Below are positions 6,332 to 16,570 of a stretch of 64,000 nucleotides of DNA, in pieces. Each line of letters starts with the position of its first letter. Position 1 is the stretch's first letter. The DNA comes from Lachnospiraceae bacterium (GTDB taxonomy: Bacteria > Bacillota > Clostridia > Lachnospirales > Lachnospiraceae), in NCBI GenBank assembly GCA_022774505.1, contig JALFLW010000010.1:1-64000 (forward strand). The letters run 5' to 3'. The notes under the pieces are model-generated. The model saw nothing but the letters and a program-made list of their open reading frames with translations. It was not told where the DNA came from and did no database searches. The translations under genes were made by a program, and so were the position numbers.

Positions 6332-9088
6332 ATGAGTACAAGAGTTTCTTTGTCTATGGACAAGGAGTGGAGTTTCCATTTGGGAGATGTAAATGTACCC
6401 GGTGAAATGACTCATAGTTATATATATAATACTTCAAAGGCCGGAGCCTGTCCCGGAGTACCGCAGGAGGATTTTGACGCACGGGAATGGGAGGTCGTAG
6501 ATCTGCCTCATGACTGGGCGATACATCAGCCGTTTTCGGAAGCGTCAGCGGCAAATTGGGGATACAAATCAGGCGGGAAGGCATGGTATCGCAAAGTTTT
6601 TGCGATTTCGGATAAGTATAGGGATAAAGAGCTTACCATAGAATTTGAAGGAATTGCATCACATGCTGTAGTATATTTTAACGGTTCGGTAATACATCGG
6701 AATTTTTCCGGATATACGCCATTTCAGATCGATATTTCGGATAGAGCACATTTTGGCTCACAGCCGAATGTGCTGGCTGTATTTGTGGATGCAGATGTCT
6801 GGGAAGGATGGTGGTATGAGGGGGCCGGTATTTATCGTCATGTGTGGCTCAATATTAAGAACCCGATACATATTCCACAGTATGGTCTTTCTGTTCGTAT
6901 GGAAGAAATTGAGGAGAATACCTGGAAGGTTAATTTATTTACCAATATATGTAATCTGACGGAAAAGGATACCGAGGTGAGGATATCGACAACACTGGTA
7001 GATCCTGATCAGGAGCTCGAGGTCAATATCAATAATGAAGGAGTTATCTGTGAAGCAGGAGAGGAGTCACAGGTAGAAACGGAATTTACCATAGAGGATC
7101 CAAAAGTATGGGATATTGAGGAACCGAATATTTATGAAGTTATTACAAAAGTATTTGTAGAGGATGAATTGGTGGATTCAGATAAGACGATCTGTGGATT
7201 TCGGACAATTGCGATGGATCCGAAAAAAGGTTTCATTCTCAATGGACGTCCCGTGAAATTGTTTGGCACATGTAATCATCAGGACTTCGGAGGGATTGGA
7301 GTGGCAGTACCGGATGCTTTGCATGAATATCGCATTGAGCGTCTAAAGGCCATGGGGTCTAATGCATATCGCTGTGCACATGGCATGCCGCACAAGGAGC
7401 TTCTCGATGCCTGCGATAAGATGGGGATGCTTGTGATCGATGAGAACCGGAATTTTGAAACTTCGGAGGAGGGACTGGAACAGCTCAGGACCATGGTTCT
7501 TCGTGATAGAAATCATCCTTCGGTTATCATGTATTCCATATTTAATGAGGAACCATTACAGGGGACGGAGGAAGGAAAGCGCATGGCACATACCATGCGT
7601 GAGGAGATCAGGGCTCTGGATGATACGAGATTTGTCACGGGAGCTATGCATGGTGGCATTGATCTTGATGAGAGTGCTGTGGCTTCTTTGGACGTATGCG
7701 GGATCAATTACCAGACAGAGCAGTATGATTCTTTCCATGAGAAGCATCCGGATATGCCTGTGTTTGCAAGTGAATCGACATCTTCCTTTTCTGTGAGGAA
7801 TTGTTATGAGGATGATGAGGAGAGGCACATGCTCAGCAGTTATGATGAGCATTGTGCGGACTGGGGAAGGACCGTGCGGCAGACCTGGAAGGATATTATG
7901 TCGCGGGATTTCATGGCAGGGGCCTTTATGTGGACCGGGTTTGATTATCTTGGAGAACCCACACCGTACACCTGGCCATCCGTTTCTTCCTATTTTGGGA
8001 TGATGGATACCTGCGGTTATGCCAAGGATGCATTTTATATGGCGAAAGCAATATTTTCCAAGAAGCCGGTATGTCATGTACTTCCTCATTGGAATCATAA
8101 AGGGAAAGAAGGGCAGATGATCAGAGTGATGTCCCACACGAACTGTGAGGAGGCAGAGCTTATTGTGAACCGTAAATCCTATGGGCGTAAGAAGATCGAT
8201 CTGTATGAGCAGGCAGAATGGGAGGTACCGTATCAGCCGGGATATATCGAGCTGATCGGATACAGGGATGGCATTAAGGCGGCTCATGATGTGAGGATCA
8301 CTACAGGAAAACCGGTGAGGCTAAAAATCGTGCCATGGCATCGGGGCATGTATAATGATGGCAGGGATGCCATGCCGGTAAATATTTATGCGGTGGATGA
8401 AAAGGGGCGTGGCGTGCCGGATGCTTCCTTTGAGATTGATATAAATGTGGAGGGCGGAACGATCCTGGGGACATGTAACGGAGACCCGACCTGCCATGAG
8501 GATTTCGGGTCAGGACACAGGAGCCTGTTTAATGGAAGATGTCAGGCAATTGTCCGGGCGGAGGAGGGAGCCAGTCAGATGGTGATATCAGCGGTGGCTC
8601 CGGAAGTGGAATTTGGGAGCCTGATGATTCCGCTCTCGACAAGGAAAACAGCTCCGTTTGTGGAAAGTATACGTCAGCAGTATCTTACCGGCTGGAAAAT
8701 GACATCAGAGCTATACGATGAGAAACCGGATGTCAATATGCATGTGGATGAGTTTGATATGAATACATGGACGGATGTGCATGTGGATGAAAAGACAGGT
8801 ACCCCTGCTCTTTTTGAAAACCAGGAGGGAAAATACGGGATATACCGTATCCGTACTCATATCCCGGAGCAGATAAACGGCAGACTGCCGGTACTTCATT
8901 TTGAAAGCGTCTGGGGAGAGTGCAGTGTATATGTGAATGGAGAGCTTAGGGCAGAGACCTCTAATGAATGGCCGGGACCGTTAGATGTGGAATTGCAGGA
9001 GAAAGATACCGGGACAGCGGAGATACGCGTACTGGTGAAAAGTTTGAATTTTCATGCCGGGCTTCATTCAATAGTAGTATTTCGATAA
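6332..9088 (+). CDS. Glycoside hydrolase family 2, beta-galactosidase/beta-glucuronidase-like, cytoplasmic
   Basis: The 918-residue protein has the GH2 order: sugar-binding jelly roll (about 1-180, with LPHDWAIH and ANWGYKSGGKAWYRK), Ig-like domain (about 185-290), TIM barrel (about 300-590), a DUF4982-like segment, another Ig-like domain, and a last beta-sandwich of about 120 residues that resembles a galactose-binding fold (YVNGELRAETSNEWPG). The acid/base is the first Glu of FNEEP (residue 406) and the likely nucleophile is the Glu of FASEST (residue 481). There is no signal peptide. The start at 6332 follows GGAGGTG; an ATG six codons earlier overlaps that site. GH2 members remove terminal beta-Gal, GlcA, Man or other sugars; the specificity is not evident. 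No clear terminator separates it from nadB. Confidence 0.88.
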   Translation: MSTRVSLSMDKEWSFHLGDVNVPGEMTHSYIYNTSKAGACPGVPQEDFDAREWEVVDLPHDWAIHQPFSEASAANWGYKSGGKAWYRKVFAISDKYRDKELTIEFEGIASHAVVYFNGSVIHRNFSGYTPFQIDISDRAHFGSQPNVLAVFVDADVWEGWWYEGAGIYRHVWLNIKNPIHIPQYGLSVRMEEIEENTWKVNLFTNICNLTEKDTEVRISTTLVDPDQELEVNINNEGVICEAGEESQVETEFTIEDPKVWDIEEPNIYEVITKVFVEDELVDSDKTICGFRTIAMDPKKGFILNGRPVKLFGTCNHQDFGGIGVAVPDALHEYRIERLKAMGSNAYRCAHGMPHKELLDACDKMGMLVIDENRNFETSEEGLEQLRTMVLRDRNHPSVIMYSIFNEEPLQGTEEGKRMAHTMREEIRALDDTRFVTGAMHGGIDLDESAVASLDVCGINYQTEQYDSFHEKHPDMPVFASESTSSFSVRNCYEDDEERHMLSSYDEHCADWGRTVRQTWKDIMSRDFMAGAFMWTGFDYLGEPTPYTWPSVSSYFGMMDTCGYAKDAFYMAKAIFSKKPVCHVLPHWNHKGKEGQMIRVMSHTNCEEAELIVNRKSYGRKKIDLYEQAEWEVPYQPGYIELIGYRDGIKAAHDVRITTGKPVRLKIVPWHRGMYNDGRDAMPVNIYAVDEKGRGVPDASFEIDINVEGGTILGTCNGDPTCHEDFGSGHRSLFNGRCQAIVRAEEGASQMVISAVAPEVEFGSLMIPLSTRKTAPFVESIRQQYLTGWKMTSELYDEKPDVNMHVDEFDMNTWTDVHVDEKTGTPALFENQEGKYGIYRIRTHIPEQINGRLPVLHFESVWGECSVYVNGELRAETSNEWPGPLDVELQEKDTGTAEIRVLVKSLNFHAGLHSIVVFR

Positions 9089-9220
9089 GTAAAGAGATGA
9101 AAAATGCCTCTTGAATGACAAAATAGAAGAACGAGAGAAAGAGCAGACAGATCTGTGGACAGATTATGATTGGAAAATAAACTCTGATCTGCGGCAGACT
9201 GCTCAGAAATGAGGATTGAT

Positions 9221-10510
9221 ATGAACAGACAGACAGACGTTGTGATCGTAGGGACCGGAGCAGCAGGGCTTTTTTGTGCATTAAAACTCCCGACGGAATA
9301 CAGAATACTAATGATCACCAAGGATGAGGTGGATCAGAGTGATTCTTTTCTGGCGCAGGGAGGAATGTGTATGCTGCGGGGAGAAGAAGATTATGACAGT
9401 TATTTTGAAGACACTATGCGGGCAGGTCATTATGAAAATAATAAAGCATCCGTTGATGTAATGATCCGTTCTTCCAATAAGATCGCACAGGATCTTATCG
9501 GTTATGGCGTAGATTTTGAAAGAGACGGAGATCAGCTTGCATTTACCAGAGAGGGAGGTCATTCCAGACCGAGGATATTGTTTCATGAAGATATTACAGG
9601 AAAAGAGATCACAAGCAAACTTCTGTCCCAGGCTCAAAATAGAGAAAATATAACAATTCTGGATCACATCATGATGTTAGATATTATTGATGGAAGAGAC
9701 GGCTGTGAAGGGGTGGTAATACGTGAAGCAGACGGAACGTTGGGGACGGTACAGGCCGGTTATACGGTGCTTGCCTGCGGAGGTCTTGGAGGACTTTACA
9801 GACATTCTACGAATTTTCGGCATATTACCGGAGATGCACTGGCGATCGCACTGCGCCATGGAATTGAAATGGAGCATATTGATTATATACAGATCCATCC
9901 GACGACGCTTTATTCCGAAAAGCCCGGACGTCGTTTCCTGATTTCGGAATCTGTCAGAGGGGAGGGGGCAATCCTTTTAAACAAAAAAGGCGATCGGTTT
10001 GTGGATGAGCTTTTGCCAAGAGATGTTGTGACAGCGGCGATACACAGACAGATGGAAGAGGATGACATGCCATATGTCAGACTTTCGCTGGAGAGGATCC
10101 CGGAGGAGGAGATAAGGAGTCATTTCCCGAATATATACCAGCGTTGTCTTGAGGAGGGATATGATGTAACAAAGGAGCCGGTACCGGTTGTGCCGGCACA
10201 GCATTACTTTATGGGTGGCATTAAGGTGGATCTGTCAAGTATGACATCCATGGACAGACTTTATGCTGTCGGTGAGACTTCCTGCAACGGTGTACATGGA
10301 GCAAACCGGCTGGCAAGCAATTCCCTTCTGGAATCTATGGTATTTGCAGATCGTTCTGCAGGAGAGATCGCAGCGAAGGGACTGACTGATAAAAAAGACA
10401 TTTCCCATATGGTGGATATGTCAGCGTATAAGGATCTGGAAAAGCTGAAAGCAGATTATAAACAGTTAGTTTTAGACGAAATTGAAAAGGAGAAAAAGAG
10501 ACATGAGTGA
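9221..10510 (+). CDS. nadB: L-aspartate oxidase
   Basis: NadB oxidises L-aspartate to iminoaspartate, the first step of de novo NAD synthesis, and in anaerobes can use fumarate as acceptor. The 429-residue protein starts with an FAD-binding Rossmann motif (VVIVGTGAAGLFCA) and carries succinate-dehydrogenase-family flavoprotein motifs: AQGGMCM, TREGGHSRPR, HPTTL, SESVRGEGAIL, GGIKVDL and the C-terminal GANRLASNSLLE. The helical C-terminal domain is short, giving a length below that of the E. coli enzyme. The start at 9221 follows GAGGAT; an in-frame ATG four codons upstream lacks a site. It overlaps nadC by 8 bases, and nadC, nadA and hydE follow in the same direction, so this is the first gene of a probable operon. 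Confidence 0.94.
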   Translation: MNRQTDVVIVGTGAAGLFCALKLPTEYRILMITKDEVDQSDSFLAQGGMCMLRGEEDYDSYFEDTMRAGHYENNKASVDVMIRSSNKIAQDLIGYGVDFERDGDQLAFTREGGHSRPRILFHEDITGKEITSKLLSQAQNRENITILDHIMMLDIIDGRDGCEGVVIREADGTLGTVQAGYTVLACGGLGGLYRHSTNFRHITGDALAIALRHGIEMEHIDYIQIHPTTLYSEKPGRRFLISESVRGEGAILLNKKGDRFVDELLPRDVVTAAIHRQMEEDDMPYVRLSLERIPEEEIRSHFPNIYQRCLEEGYDVTKEPVPVVPAQHYFMGGIKVDLSSMTSMDRLYAVGETSCNGVHGANRLASNSLLESMVFADRSAGEIAAKGLTDKKDISHMVDMSAYKDLEKLKADYKQLVLDEIEKEKKRHE

Positions 10511-11357
10511 TACAACATTTATGAAGATGAATGCGGACAGATATATTCGCATGGCACTGGAGGAAGATATTACCAGTGAGGATATTTCTACAAATTGTGT
10601 GATGCCCCGGTATCAGAAAGGACAGGTCGATCTGATCTGCAAGCAGGATGGCGTGATCTGCGGTTTGTGGGTATTTCAGAGAGTATTTGAGCTTTTGGAT
10701 GATACGGTATCCTTTGACATGAAGGTCGAAGAGGGTGAATCTGTTCATGCAGGCGAGCTTATGGCAGTAGTCACGGGAGATATCAGGGCACTTTTGTCCG
10801 GAGAGAGGACAGCACTAAATTATCTTCAGAGAATGAGTGGTATTGCGACATATACGAATGAGATCGCTACACTTTTAGAGGGCAGCCATACGACTCTTTT
10901 GGACACAAGAAAGACGACACCAAATATGCGTTTATTTGAAAAGTATGCTGTTAAGGTGGGTGGTGGAAGTAACCACCGATATAATCTGTCAGATGGTGTG
11001 ATGCTGAAGGATAATCATATCGGAGCAGCGGGCAGCATAACCAAGGCAGTGCAGATGGCGAAAGCATATGCTTCCTTTGTGCATAAGATCGAAGTGGAAG
11101 TGGAGACACTGGAGCAGGTAAAAGAAGCGGTGGAGGCAGGTGCTGACATCATTATGCTGGATAATATGACGCCGGACAAAATGAAAGAGGCAGTGAAACT
11201 TATTGATGGGCGTGCATTGACAGAATGTTCCGGAAATGTGACGAGAGAGAATATTCAGAATATGATCGATGTGGGTGTGGACTATGTATCCAGCGGTGCA
11301 TTAACACATTCTGCACCGATCATGGATATTTCCTTAAAAAATCTTCATCAGATTTAA
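10503..11357 (+). CDS. nadC: Nicotinate-nucleotide pyrophosphorylase (quinolinate phosphoribosyltransferase)
   Basis: NadC converts quinolinate and PRPP to nicotinate mononucleotide, CO2 and PPi. The 284-residue length is typical. Family motifs are present: LLSGERTALNYLQRMSGIAT, LDTRKTTPNMR, KVGGGSNHRYNLSDGVMLKDNH (split as KVGGGSNHRYNLSD and VMLKDNH), EVEVETLEQ, DIIMLDNM and YVSSGALTHS. The start lies inside the end of nadB (ATGAGTGA overlap), with AAAAGGAG in the nadB coding sequence, so translation is probably coupled. nadA follows after 97 bases. Confidence 0.95.
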   Translation: MSDTTFMKMNADRYIRMALEEDITSEDISTNCVMPRYQKGQVDLICKQDGVICGLWVFQRVFELLDDTVSFDMKVEEGESVHAGELMAVVTGDIRALLSGERTALNYLQRMSGIATYTNEIATLLEGSHTTLLDTRKTTPNMRLFEKYAVKVGGGSNHRYNLSDGVMLKDNHIGAAGSITKAVQMAKAYASFVHKIEVEVETLEQVKEAVEAGADIIMLDNMTPDKMKEAVKLIDGRALTECSGNVTRENIQNMIDVGVDYVSSGALTHSAPIMDISLKNLHQI

Positions 11358-11454
11358 GGAGATAATAAAAAGGCATATGCGAATAGAAAGGATGTACAGG
11401 AGGTCCACAAACTGCAGAAAATAGAGAACGGACCTGCCGGAAAAGAGGAGAATA

Positions 11455-12381
11455 ATGCAGGAGACAAATGTAGAACAGTTGAAAAAAGAGATATTGGAGC
11501 TGAAAAAAAAGCAGGATGCAGTTATACTTGCCCATTATTATGTGGATGGAGAGGTTCAGGCGATTGCTGATTATGTCGGTGATTCCTATTTCCTGAGCAA
11601 GCTTGCTATTGAATTAAAAGAACAGACGATCATTTTCTGTGGTGTATCTTTCATGGGAGAGAGTGCCAAGGTTCTTAACCCGGGTAAAAAGGTCGTTATG
11701 GCAGATGAATTTGCAGATTGTCCGATGGCTCATATGGCTGAGGTGGCAAAGATTAAGCAGGTTCGTTCAGAGTGGGAGGATGTGGCTGTAGTCTGTTATG
11801 TTAATTCTACATCAGAGCTTAAAGCATATTCCGATGTCTGTGTGACATCTTCCAATGCGATCAAGGTTGTCCGTAATCTCAAAGAAAAAAATATATATTT
11901 TATTCCGGATGAGAATCTGGGACGTTATGTGGCAAAGCAGGTTCCAGAGAAAAATTTTATCTTTAACGATGGCTTTTGTCATGTACACAAAAGTATTCAT
12001 GCGGATGAGCTGAGTAAGGCAAAAAAAGCACATCCGGAGGCGGAGGTGCTTACTCATCCGGAGTGTACACAGGATGTTTTGGATCTTTCCGATTTTATTG
12101 GAAGTACTTCACAGATCATTGATCATGCGACACAGAGTATGGCAAAAGAATTTATTATCTGTACGGAGATGGGCGTGTTTTATGAATTGGCACAAAAAAA
12201 TCCGGACAAGAAATTCTATTCCGTGGGACATCGTCAATTTTGTCCTAATATGAAAAAGATCACTTTGGAAAAAGTGAAAAATGCATTAGAGACATTACAG
12301 CCGGAGATGATCGTGGATCCGGAGATTGCGAAAGAATCCTGCAGGCCGTTAGAGAGAATGTTGGAGCTGGCAGCGAAATAG
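11455..12381 (+). CDS. nadA: Quinolinate synthase A, [4Fe-4S] enzyme
   Basis: NadA condenses iminoaspartate with dihydroxyacetone phosphate to quinolinate using an oxygen-sensitive [4Fe-4S] cluster held by three cysteines. These are visible as Cys89 (ADCPMA), Cys175 (FCHVH) and Cys263 (FCPNMKK), matching the known ligand contexts. Other motifs are ILAHYYVDGEVQ, VGDSYFLSKLA, CYVNSTSELK, SSNAIKVV, FIPDENLG and HPECTQDV. The 308-residue length is normal. The start follows AAGAGGAG. The gap after nadC (about 97 bases) contains a CAGGAGGTCC/GGACCTG inverted repeat but no promoter I can defend. hydE begins 23 bases after the stop. Confidence 0.95.
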   Translation: MQETNVEQLKKEILELKKKQDAVILAHYYVDGEVQAIADYVGDSYFLSKLAIELKEQTIIFCGVSFMGESAKVLNPGKKVVMADEFADCPMAHMAEVAKIKQVRSEWEDVAVVCYVNSTSELKAYSDVCVTSSNAIKVVRNLKEKNIYFIPDENLGRYVAKQVPEKNFIFNDGFCHVHKSIHADELSKAKKAHPEAEVLTHPECTQDVLDLSDFIGSTSQIIDHATQSMAKEFIICTEMGVFYELAQKNPDKKFYSVGHRQFCPNMKKITLEKVKNALETLQPEMIVDPEIAKESCRPLERMLELAAK

Positions 12382-12404
12382 GAAATGTAACGGAGGTTTC
12401 CGAT

Positions 12405-13472
12405 ATGTATGGATTGATTGATAAGCTGGAGGGTACGGAATGTCTGGAGCGTGAAGAATGGATCACGCTCCTTTCTGCGTACCGGGATGATAAGCTGCGG
12501 GATTATGCAGCACAGAAAGCAAGGACGATTGCACAGTCAGTATACGGAAAGGATATATATGTACGCGGTCTGATCGAATTTAGCAATTATTGCAAAAATG
12601 ATTGTTATTATTGCGGAATACGCAGAAGTAACTCTGAGGCAGACAGATACCGTCTGTCCCGGGAGGATATCCTGGCATGCTGCAGAGAGGGGTGGAAACT
12701 TGGCTTTCGCACCTTTGTTCTGCAGGGAGGAGAGGATGGATATTACCGAGATGAATGGTATGAAGAACTGATCCGCGGGATCAAGAAGAGATATCCTTCC
12801 TGTGCAGTCACCTTGTCTGTGGGAGAACGTACAGAGGAAACATACCGCAGATGGTATGAGGCAGGGGCAGACAGATATCTGCTCCGCCATGAGACAGCGG
12901 ATGATTCCCATTATAGAACAATGCATCCGGAAGAAATGTCACCGGTGCATCGCAAAGAATGTCTTTACACCCTGAAAAAAATCGGCTATCAGGTGGGATG
13001 CGGTTTTATGGTAGGATCTCCGGGACAGGGACCGGAGCAGCTGGCACAGGACATGGAATTTATTCATGCATTGAAGCCCCACATGGTCGGGATCGGTCCG
13101 TTTGTTCCGGCTGCAGGGACTCCGTATGCACAGGAAAAACAGGGGGATCTGGAGCTGACTCTTTTCATGCTGAGTTTGCTGCGTATTCAGGAAAAGAAAG
13201 TGCTGCTTCCCGCAACTACGGCACTTGGAACGATTCATCCGTTAGGGCGTGAGATGGGGATACAGGCAGGGGCAAATGTTGTAATGCCGAATCTGTCTCC
13301 GGTGTCAGTGAGAAAAAAATATGCTTTGTATGATCATAAGATATGTACCGGGGAGGAGGCTGCAGAGTGCAGGGGATGTCTGAACCGCCGCATGGAATCG
13401 ATTGGTTACCGGATCGTTACGGATCGTGGAGATTCTCCATATTGCACCGGAATGCCCAAGGAACTTTCCTGA
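12405..13472 (+). CDS. hydE: [FeFe]-hydrogenase H-cluster radical SAM maturase HydE
   Basis: HydE is the radical-SAM enzyme that works with HydG and HydF in making the diiron part of the H-cluster. The 355-residue protein has the cluster motif C-x3-C-x2-C in FSNYCKNDCYYCGIRRSN (Cys at about 63, 67 and 70), followed by HydE-type segments LGFRTFVLQGGEDG, DRYLLRHETAD, GCGFMVGSPGQ, IGPFVPAAGTPYA and ATTALGTIHPLGRE. A CxGC motif near the C-terminus (AECRGCLNRR) may hold the accessory site seen in some HydE proteins. Its strong site CGGAGG and the 23-base distance from nadA put it in the nad operon. The hydrogenase itself is encoded at 54.1-58.3 kb; hydF and hydG are not in this window. Confidence 0.93.
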   Translation: MYGLIDKLEGTECLEREEWITLLSAYRDDKLRDYAAQKARTIAQSVYGKDIYVRGLIEFSNYCKNDCYYCGIRRSNSEADRYRLSREDILACCREGWKLGFRTFVLQGGEDGYYRDEWYEELIRGIKKRYPSCAVTLSVGERTEETYRRWYEAGADRYLLRHETADDSHYRTMHPEEMSPVHRKECLYTLKKIGYQVGCGFMVGSPGQGPEQLAQDMEFIHALKPHMVGIGPFVPAAGTPYAQEKQGDLELTLFMLSLLRIQEKKVLLPATTALGTIHPLGREMGIQAGANVVMPNLSPVSVRKKYALYDHKICTGEEAAECRGCLNRRMESIGYRIVTDRGDSPYCTGMPKELS

Positions 13473-13513
13473 ATAAATGACATGATTGACAGTTTCTGCC
13501 ATGTGAATGAAAT

Positions 13514-13527
13514 CGAACATATGTACT
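13514..13527 (+). promoter_or_regulatory. LexA (SOS) box upstream of uvrA
   Basis: CGAACATATGTACT matches the Gram-positive LexA/DinR consensus CGAACATATGTTCG at 12 of 14 positions and touches the -35 element of the uvrA promoter. UvrA is a classic SOS gene in Firmicutes, so repression by LexA until DNA damage is the likely regulation. Confidence 0.75.
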
Positions 13528-13555
13528 TGAAAAACGGATTAAAACATGCTATGAT
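13527..13555 (+). promoter_or_regulatory. uvrA promoter
   Basis: TTGAAA (13527-13532) and TATGAT (13550-13555) are 17 bases apart. The -35 element abuts the LexA box. The start codon is 80 bases downstream. Confidence 0.75.
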
Positions 13556-13635
13556 AACGTATCAGAAAGAGAACGATCCTTTATGACAGGTGGCTTAACA
13601 ACTGAGGACATCATTATAGAAAGGCATGGCTTATT

Positions 13636-16488
13636 ATGGCAAAACATGAAGAATTAAAGAAATATATAAAAATCCGTAAGGCAGCAGAGCACAATCTTAA
13701 GGAGATCGATCTGGACGTGCCGAGAGATGAATTTGTCGTTTTTACGGGACTCAGCGGATCTGGAAAATCCTCTCTGGCTTTCGATACGATATATGCGGAG
13801 GGACAGAGACGTTATATGGAGTCATTATCTTCTTATGCACGTCAGTTTCTCGGACAGATGGAAAAGCCGAATGTGGATTCTATAGAGGGACTGCCGCCGG
13901 CTATTTCTATTGACCAAAAATCAACGAACCGCAATCCGAGATCTACTGTAGGGACAGTGACGGAGATCTATGATTATTTTCGTTTGTTATATGCAAGGAT
14001 TGGTATTCCTCATTGTCCGAAGTGCGGTAAGGAGATCTATGCACAGACAGTCGACCAGATGGCCGACGAGATCATGGAGCTGCCGGAGGGAACCAGGATA
14101 CAGCTGCTGGCACCGGTAGTGAGAGGACGCAAGGGCCAGCATGTAAAGGTGTTTGAATCTGCCCGCAGGAGTGGTTATGTCCGTGTCGTTGCAGATGGGC
14201 ATTTATATGATCTGTCAGAGGACATTTCTCTCGAAAAAAATAAAAAGCATAATATAGAGGTAATGGTAGATCGTCTGGTAGTCCGGGATGGGATTCAGAA
14301 ACGTCTGGCAGATTCCATTGAAAATGTACTCAAATTGTCGGATGGTCTGATGATCGTAGATATTCCGGGAGGGAAGCAGATGAGTTTCAGTCAGAGCTTT
14401 TCCTGTCCGGACTGTGGGATCAGCATTGATGAACTGGAACCGCGGACATTTTCATTTAATAATCCGTTTGGAGCCTGTCCCGTCTGTCATGGGATCGGTG
14501 TAAAGATGGAATTTGATGAAAAGCTGATGATCCCGGATCCGTCTCTGAGTCTGGCAGAGGGTGCCCTGGCAGTGACCGGATGGCAGTCTGCAAAGGATAC
14601 TTCCAGTTACAGCAGGTGTATTCTTGATGCTTTGGCACAATCTTATGGATTTGATATCAACACCCCATATGGAGAGCTGCCGGATGACATTCGTTATATG
14701 CTGATGCATGGAACGGATGGAAGAGTGGTCAAGGTGAAGTATCGTGGTCAGAGAGGTGTCGGTGTATATGATGTGGCATTTGAGGGCGTTATAAAAAATG
14801 TCCAGAGACGTTACAGAGAATGTGGCTCGGAGCGTATGAAGAAGGAATATGAAAGCTTTATGCGGATCACACCGTGCGGAGAATGTGGAGGCAGACGCCT
14901 GAAGCCGGAGGCATTGGCAGTGACTATAGGAGACAGAAATATAGCGGAAGTGACAGAGCTTTCGATCACCGGACTTATGGAATTTATGCAGGGGCTGGAG
15001 CTGACGGCTCATCAGCTTGCCATTGGAAAACTGGTCCTGAGAGAGATCAAGGCACGTCTGCAGTTTCTGTTGGATGTCGGTCTGGAATATCTGACTCTGG
15101 CGAGGGCGACAGGTACCTTATCCGGAGGAGAAGCACAGAGGATCCGTCTTGCTACACAGATCGGTTCCGGCCTTGTTGGTGTAGCCTACATCCTGGATGA
15201 GCCGAGTATCGGACTTCATCAGAGAGACAATGACAAGCTGATACAGACATTGAAGAAGCTTAAAGATCTGGGAAATACCCTGATCGTGGTGGAACATGAT
15301 GAGGATACGATGTATGCTGCCGATTATATCGTAGATATTGGTCCGGGAGCCGGAACTCATGGCGGTGAGGTGGTTGCTGCCGGCAGCGTGAAGGATATTA
15401 TGAAATGCAAGGATTCGGTAACGGGGGCATATTTAAGCGGCCGGATCCGGATACCGGTTCCTGCACAGCGCAGAGAACCGACCGGCTGGATCACGGTCAA
15501 AGGTGCCAGAGAAAATAATCTCAAAAATATTGATGTATCATTTCCGCTGGGAGTTATGACCTGCGTGACGGGAGTGTCCGGCTCAGGCAAAAGCTCTCTG
15601 GTCAATGAGATATTATACAAGGAGCTTGCCAGACGGTTGAACCGTGCACGGTTTATTCCGGGAAAACATGATTGTGTGGAAGGACTGGAGCAGCTGGATA
15701 AAGTAATAAATATTGATCAGTCTCCGATCGGTAGGACTCCGAGGTCCAACCCGGCGACATACACGGGCGTGTTTGACATGATCCGTGATCTCTTTGCATC
15801 CACTCAGGATGCAAAAGCAAGAGGATATAAAAAAGGCCGTTTCAGCTTTAATGTGAAAGGTGGCAGGTGTGAAGCCTGTCAGGGAGATGGTATCATTAAG
15901 ATCGAGATGAATTTCCTGCCGGATATCTATGTGCCGTGCGAGGTATGTGATGGCAAGAGATATAACAGAGAGACGCTGGATATAAAATATAAAGGAAAAA
16001 ATATATTTGAGGTATTAGATATGACTGTGGAGGAGGCGTTAGGATTCTTTGAGCCGATTCCTTCAATCTATCGTAAGATCAAGACATTGTATGATGTAGG
16101 ACTTTCTTATGTGAAGCTGGGTCAGCCTTCTACGACATTGTCAGGCGGTGAGGCACAGAGGATCAAACTTGCCACGGAGCTGAGCCGGAGAAGCACGGGG
16201 AAGACGGTGTATGTGCTGGATGAACCTACGACAGGACTTCATTTTGCAGATGTGCATAAACTGATCGATATCCTGCATCGTCTGGCAGAGGGAGGAAATA
16301 CGGTTATTGTCATTGAGCATAATCTGGATGTGATCAAGACAGCGGACTATATTATTGATATAGGTCCGGAGGGTGGTGACCGGGGAGGTACGGTGATCGC
16401 CCGGGGGACACCGGAGGAGGTGGCAAAGATGCCGCAGTCTTATACCGGATATTATATACAGAAGATGCTTGATAAAGACAGATCATGA
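13636..16488 (+). CDS. uvrA: Excinuclease ABC subunit A
   Basis: UvrA is the damage-recognition ATPase of nucleotide excision repair. The 950-residue length is typical. Both ABC modules are complete: Walker A motifs [12 protein letters not shown] (about residue 37) and [13 protein letters not shown]; signature motifs [13 protein letters not shown] and [13 protein letters not shown]; Walker [15 protein letters not shown] and [14 protein letters not shown]. Zinc modules are visible as [20 protein letters not shown] and [18 protein letters not shown]. The start at 13636 has AGAAAGG about 11 bases upstream; the spacing is slightly long. It is transcribed from a LexA-controlled promoter and uvrB is not adjacent. 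A YfbR-like gene follows after about 80 bases with its own possible promoter. Confidence 0.97.
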   Translation: MAKHEELKKYIKIRKAAEHNLKEIDLDVPRDEFVVFTGLSGSGKSSLAFDTIYAEGQRRYMESLSSYARQFLGQMEKPNVDSIEGLPPAISIDQKSTNRNPRSTVGTVTEIYDYFRLLYARIGIPHCPKCGKEIYAQTVDQMADEIMELPEGTRIQLLAPVVRGRKGQHVKVFESARRSGYVRVVADGHLYDLSEDISLEKNKKHNIEVMVDRLVVRDGIQKRLADSIENVLKLSDGLMIVDIPGGKQMSFSQSFSCPDCGISIDELEPRTFSFNNPFGACPVCHGIGVKMEFDEKLMIPDPSLSLAEGALAVTGWQSAKDTSSYSRCILDALAQSYGFDINTPYGELPDDIRYMLMHGTDGRVVKVKYRGQRGVGVYDVAFEGVIKNVQRRYRECGSERMKKEYESFMRITPCGECGGRRLKPEALAVTIGDRNIAEVTELSITGLMEFMQGLELTAHQLAIGKLVLREIKARLQFLLDVGLEYLTLARATGTLSGGEAQRIRLATQIGSGLVGVAYILDEPSIGLHQRDNDKLIQTLKKLKDLGNTLIVVEHDEDTMYAADYIVDIGPGAGTHGGEVVAAGSVKDIMKCKDSVTGAYLSGRIRIPVPAQRREPTGWITVKGARENNLKNIDVSFPLGVMTCVTGVSGSGKSSLVNEILYKELARRLNRARFIPGKHDCVEGLEQLDKVINIDQSPIGRTPRSNPATYTGVFDMIRDLFASTQDAKARGYKKGRFSFNVKGGRCEACQGDGIIKIEMNFLPDIYVPCEVCDGKRYNRETLDIKYKGKNIFEVLDMTVEEALGFFEPIPSIYRKIKTLYDVGLSYVKLGQPSTTLSGGEAQRIKLATELSRRSTGKTVYVLDEPTTGLHFADVHKLIDILHRLAEGGNTVIVIEHNLDVIKTADYIIDIGPEGGDRGGTVIARGTPEEVAKMPQSYTGYYIQKMLDKDRS

Positions 16489-16502
16489 GTACGTTTGTGA
16501 AA

Positions 16503-16530
16503 TTGCCGTTGGCTGCGGATGGAATATGAT
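16503..16530 (+). promoter_or_regulatory. Possible promoter of the yfbR-like gene
   Basis: TTGCCG (16503-16508) and TATGAT (16525-16530) are 16 bases apart, 40 bases before the start at 16571. Moderate match. Confidence 0.4.
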
Positions 16531-16570
16531 CTGTGGATAGGGAAGATTTATGCAGAGAGGGAGGATATCC

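Noticed and set aside
7556-8287. A 243-codon minus-strand frame inside the first GH2 gene
   Set aside because: Antisense shadow of a complete GH2 frame, no start signals.
9089-9220. A niacin-responsive operator or promoter before nadB
   Set aside because: No convincing promoter or NiaR-type repeat could be read in the gap.
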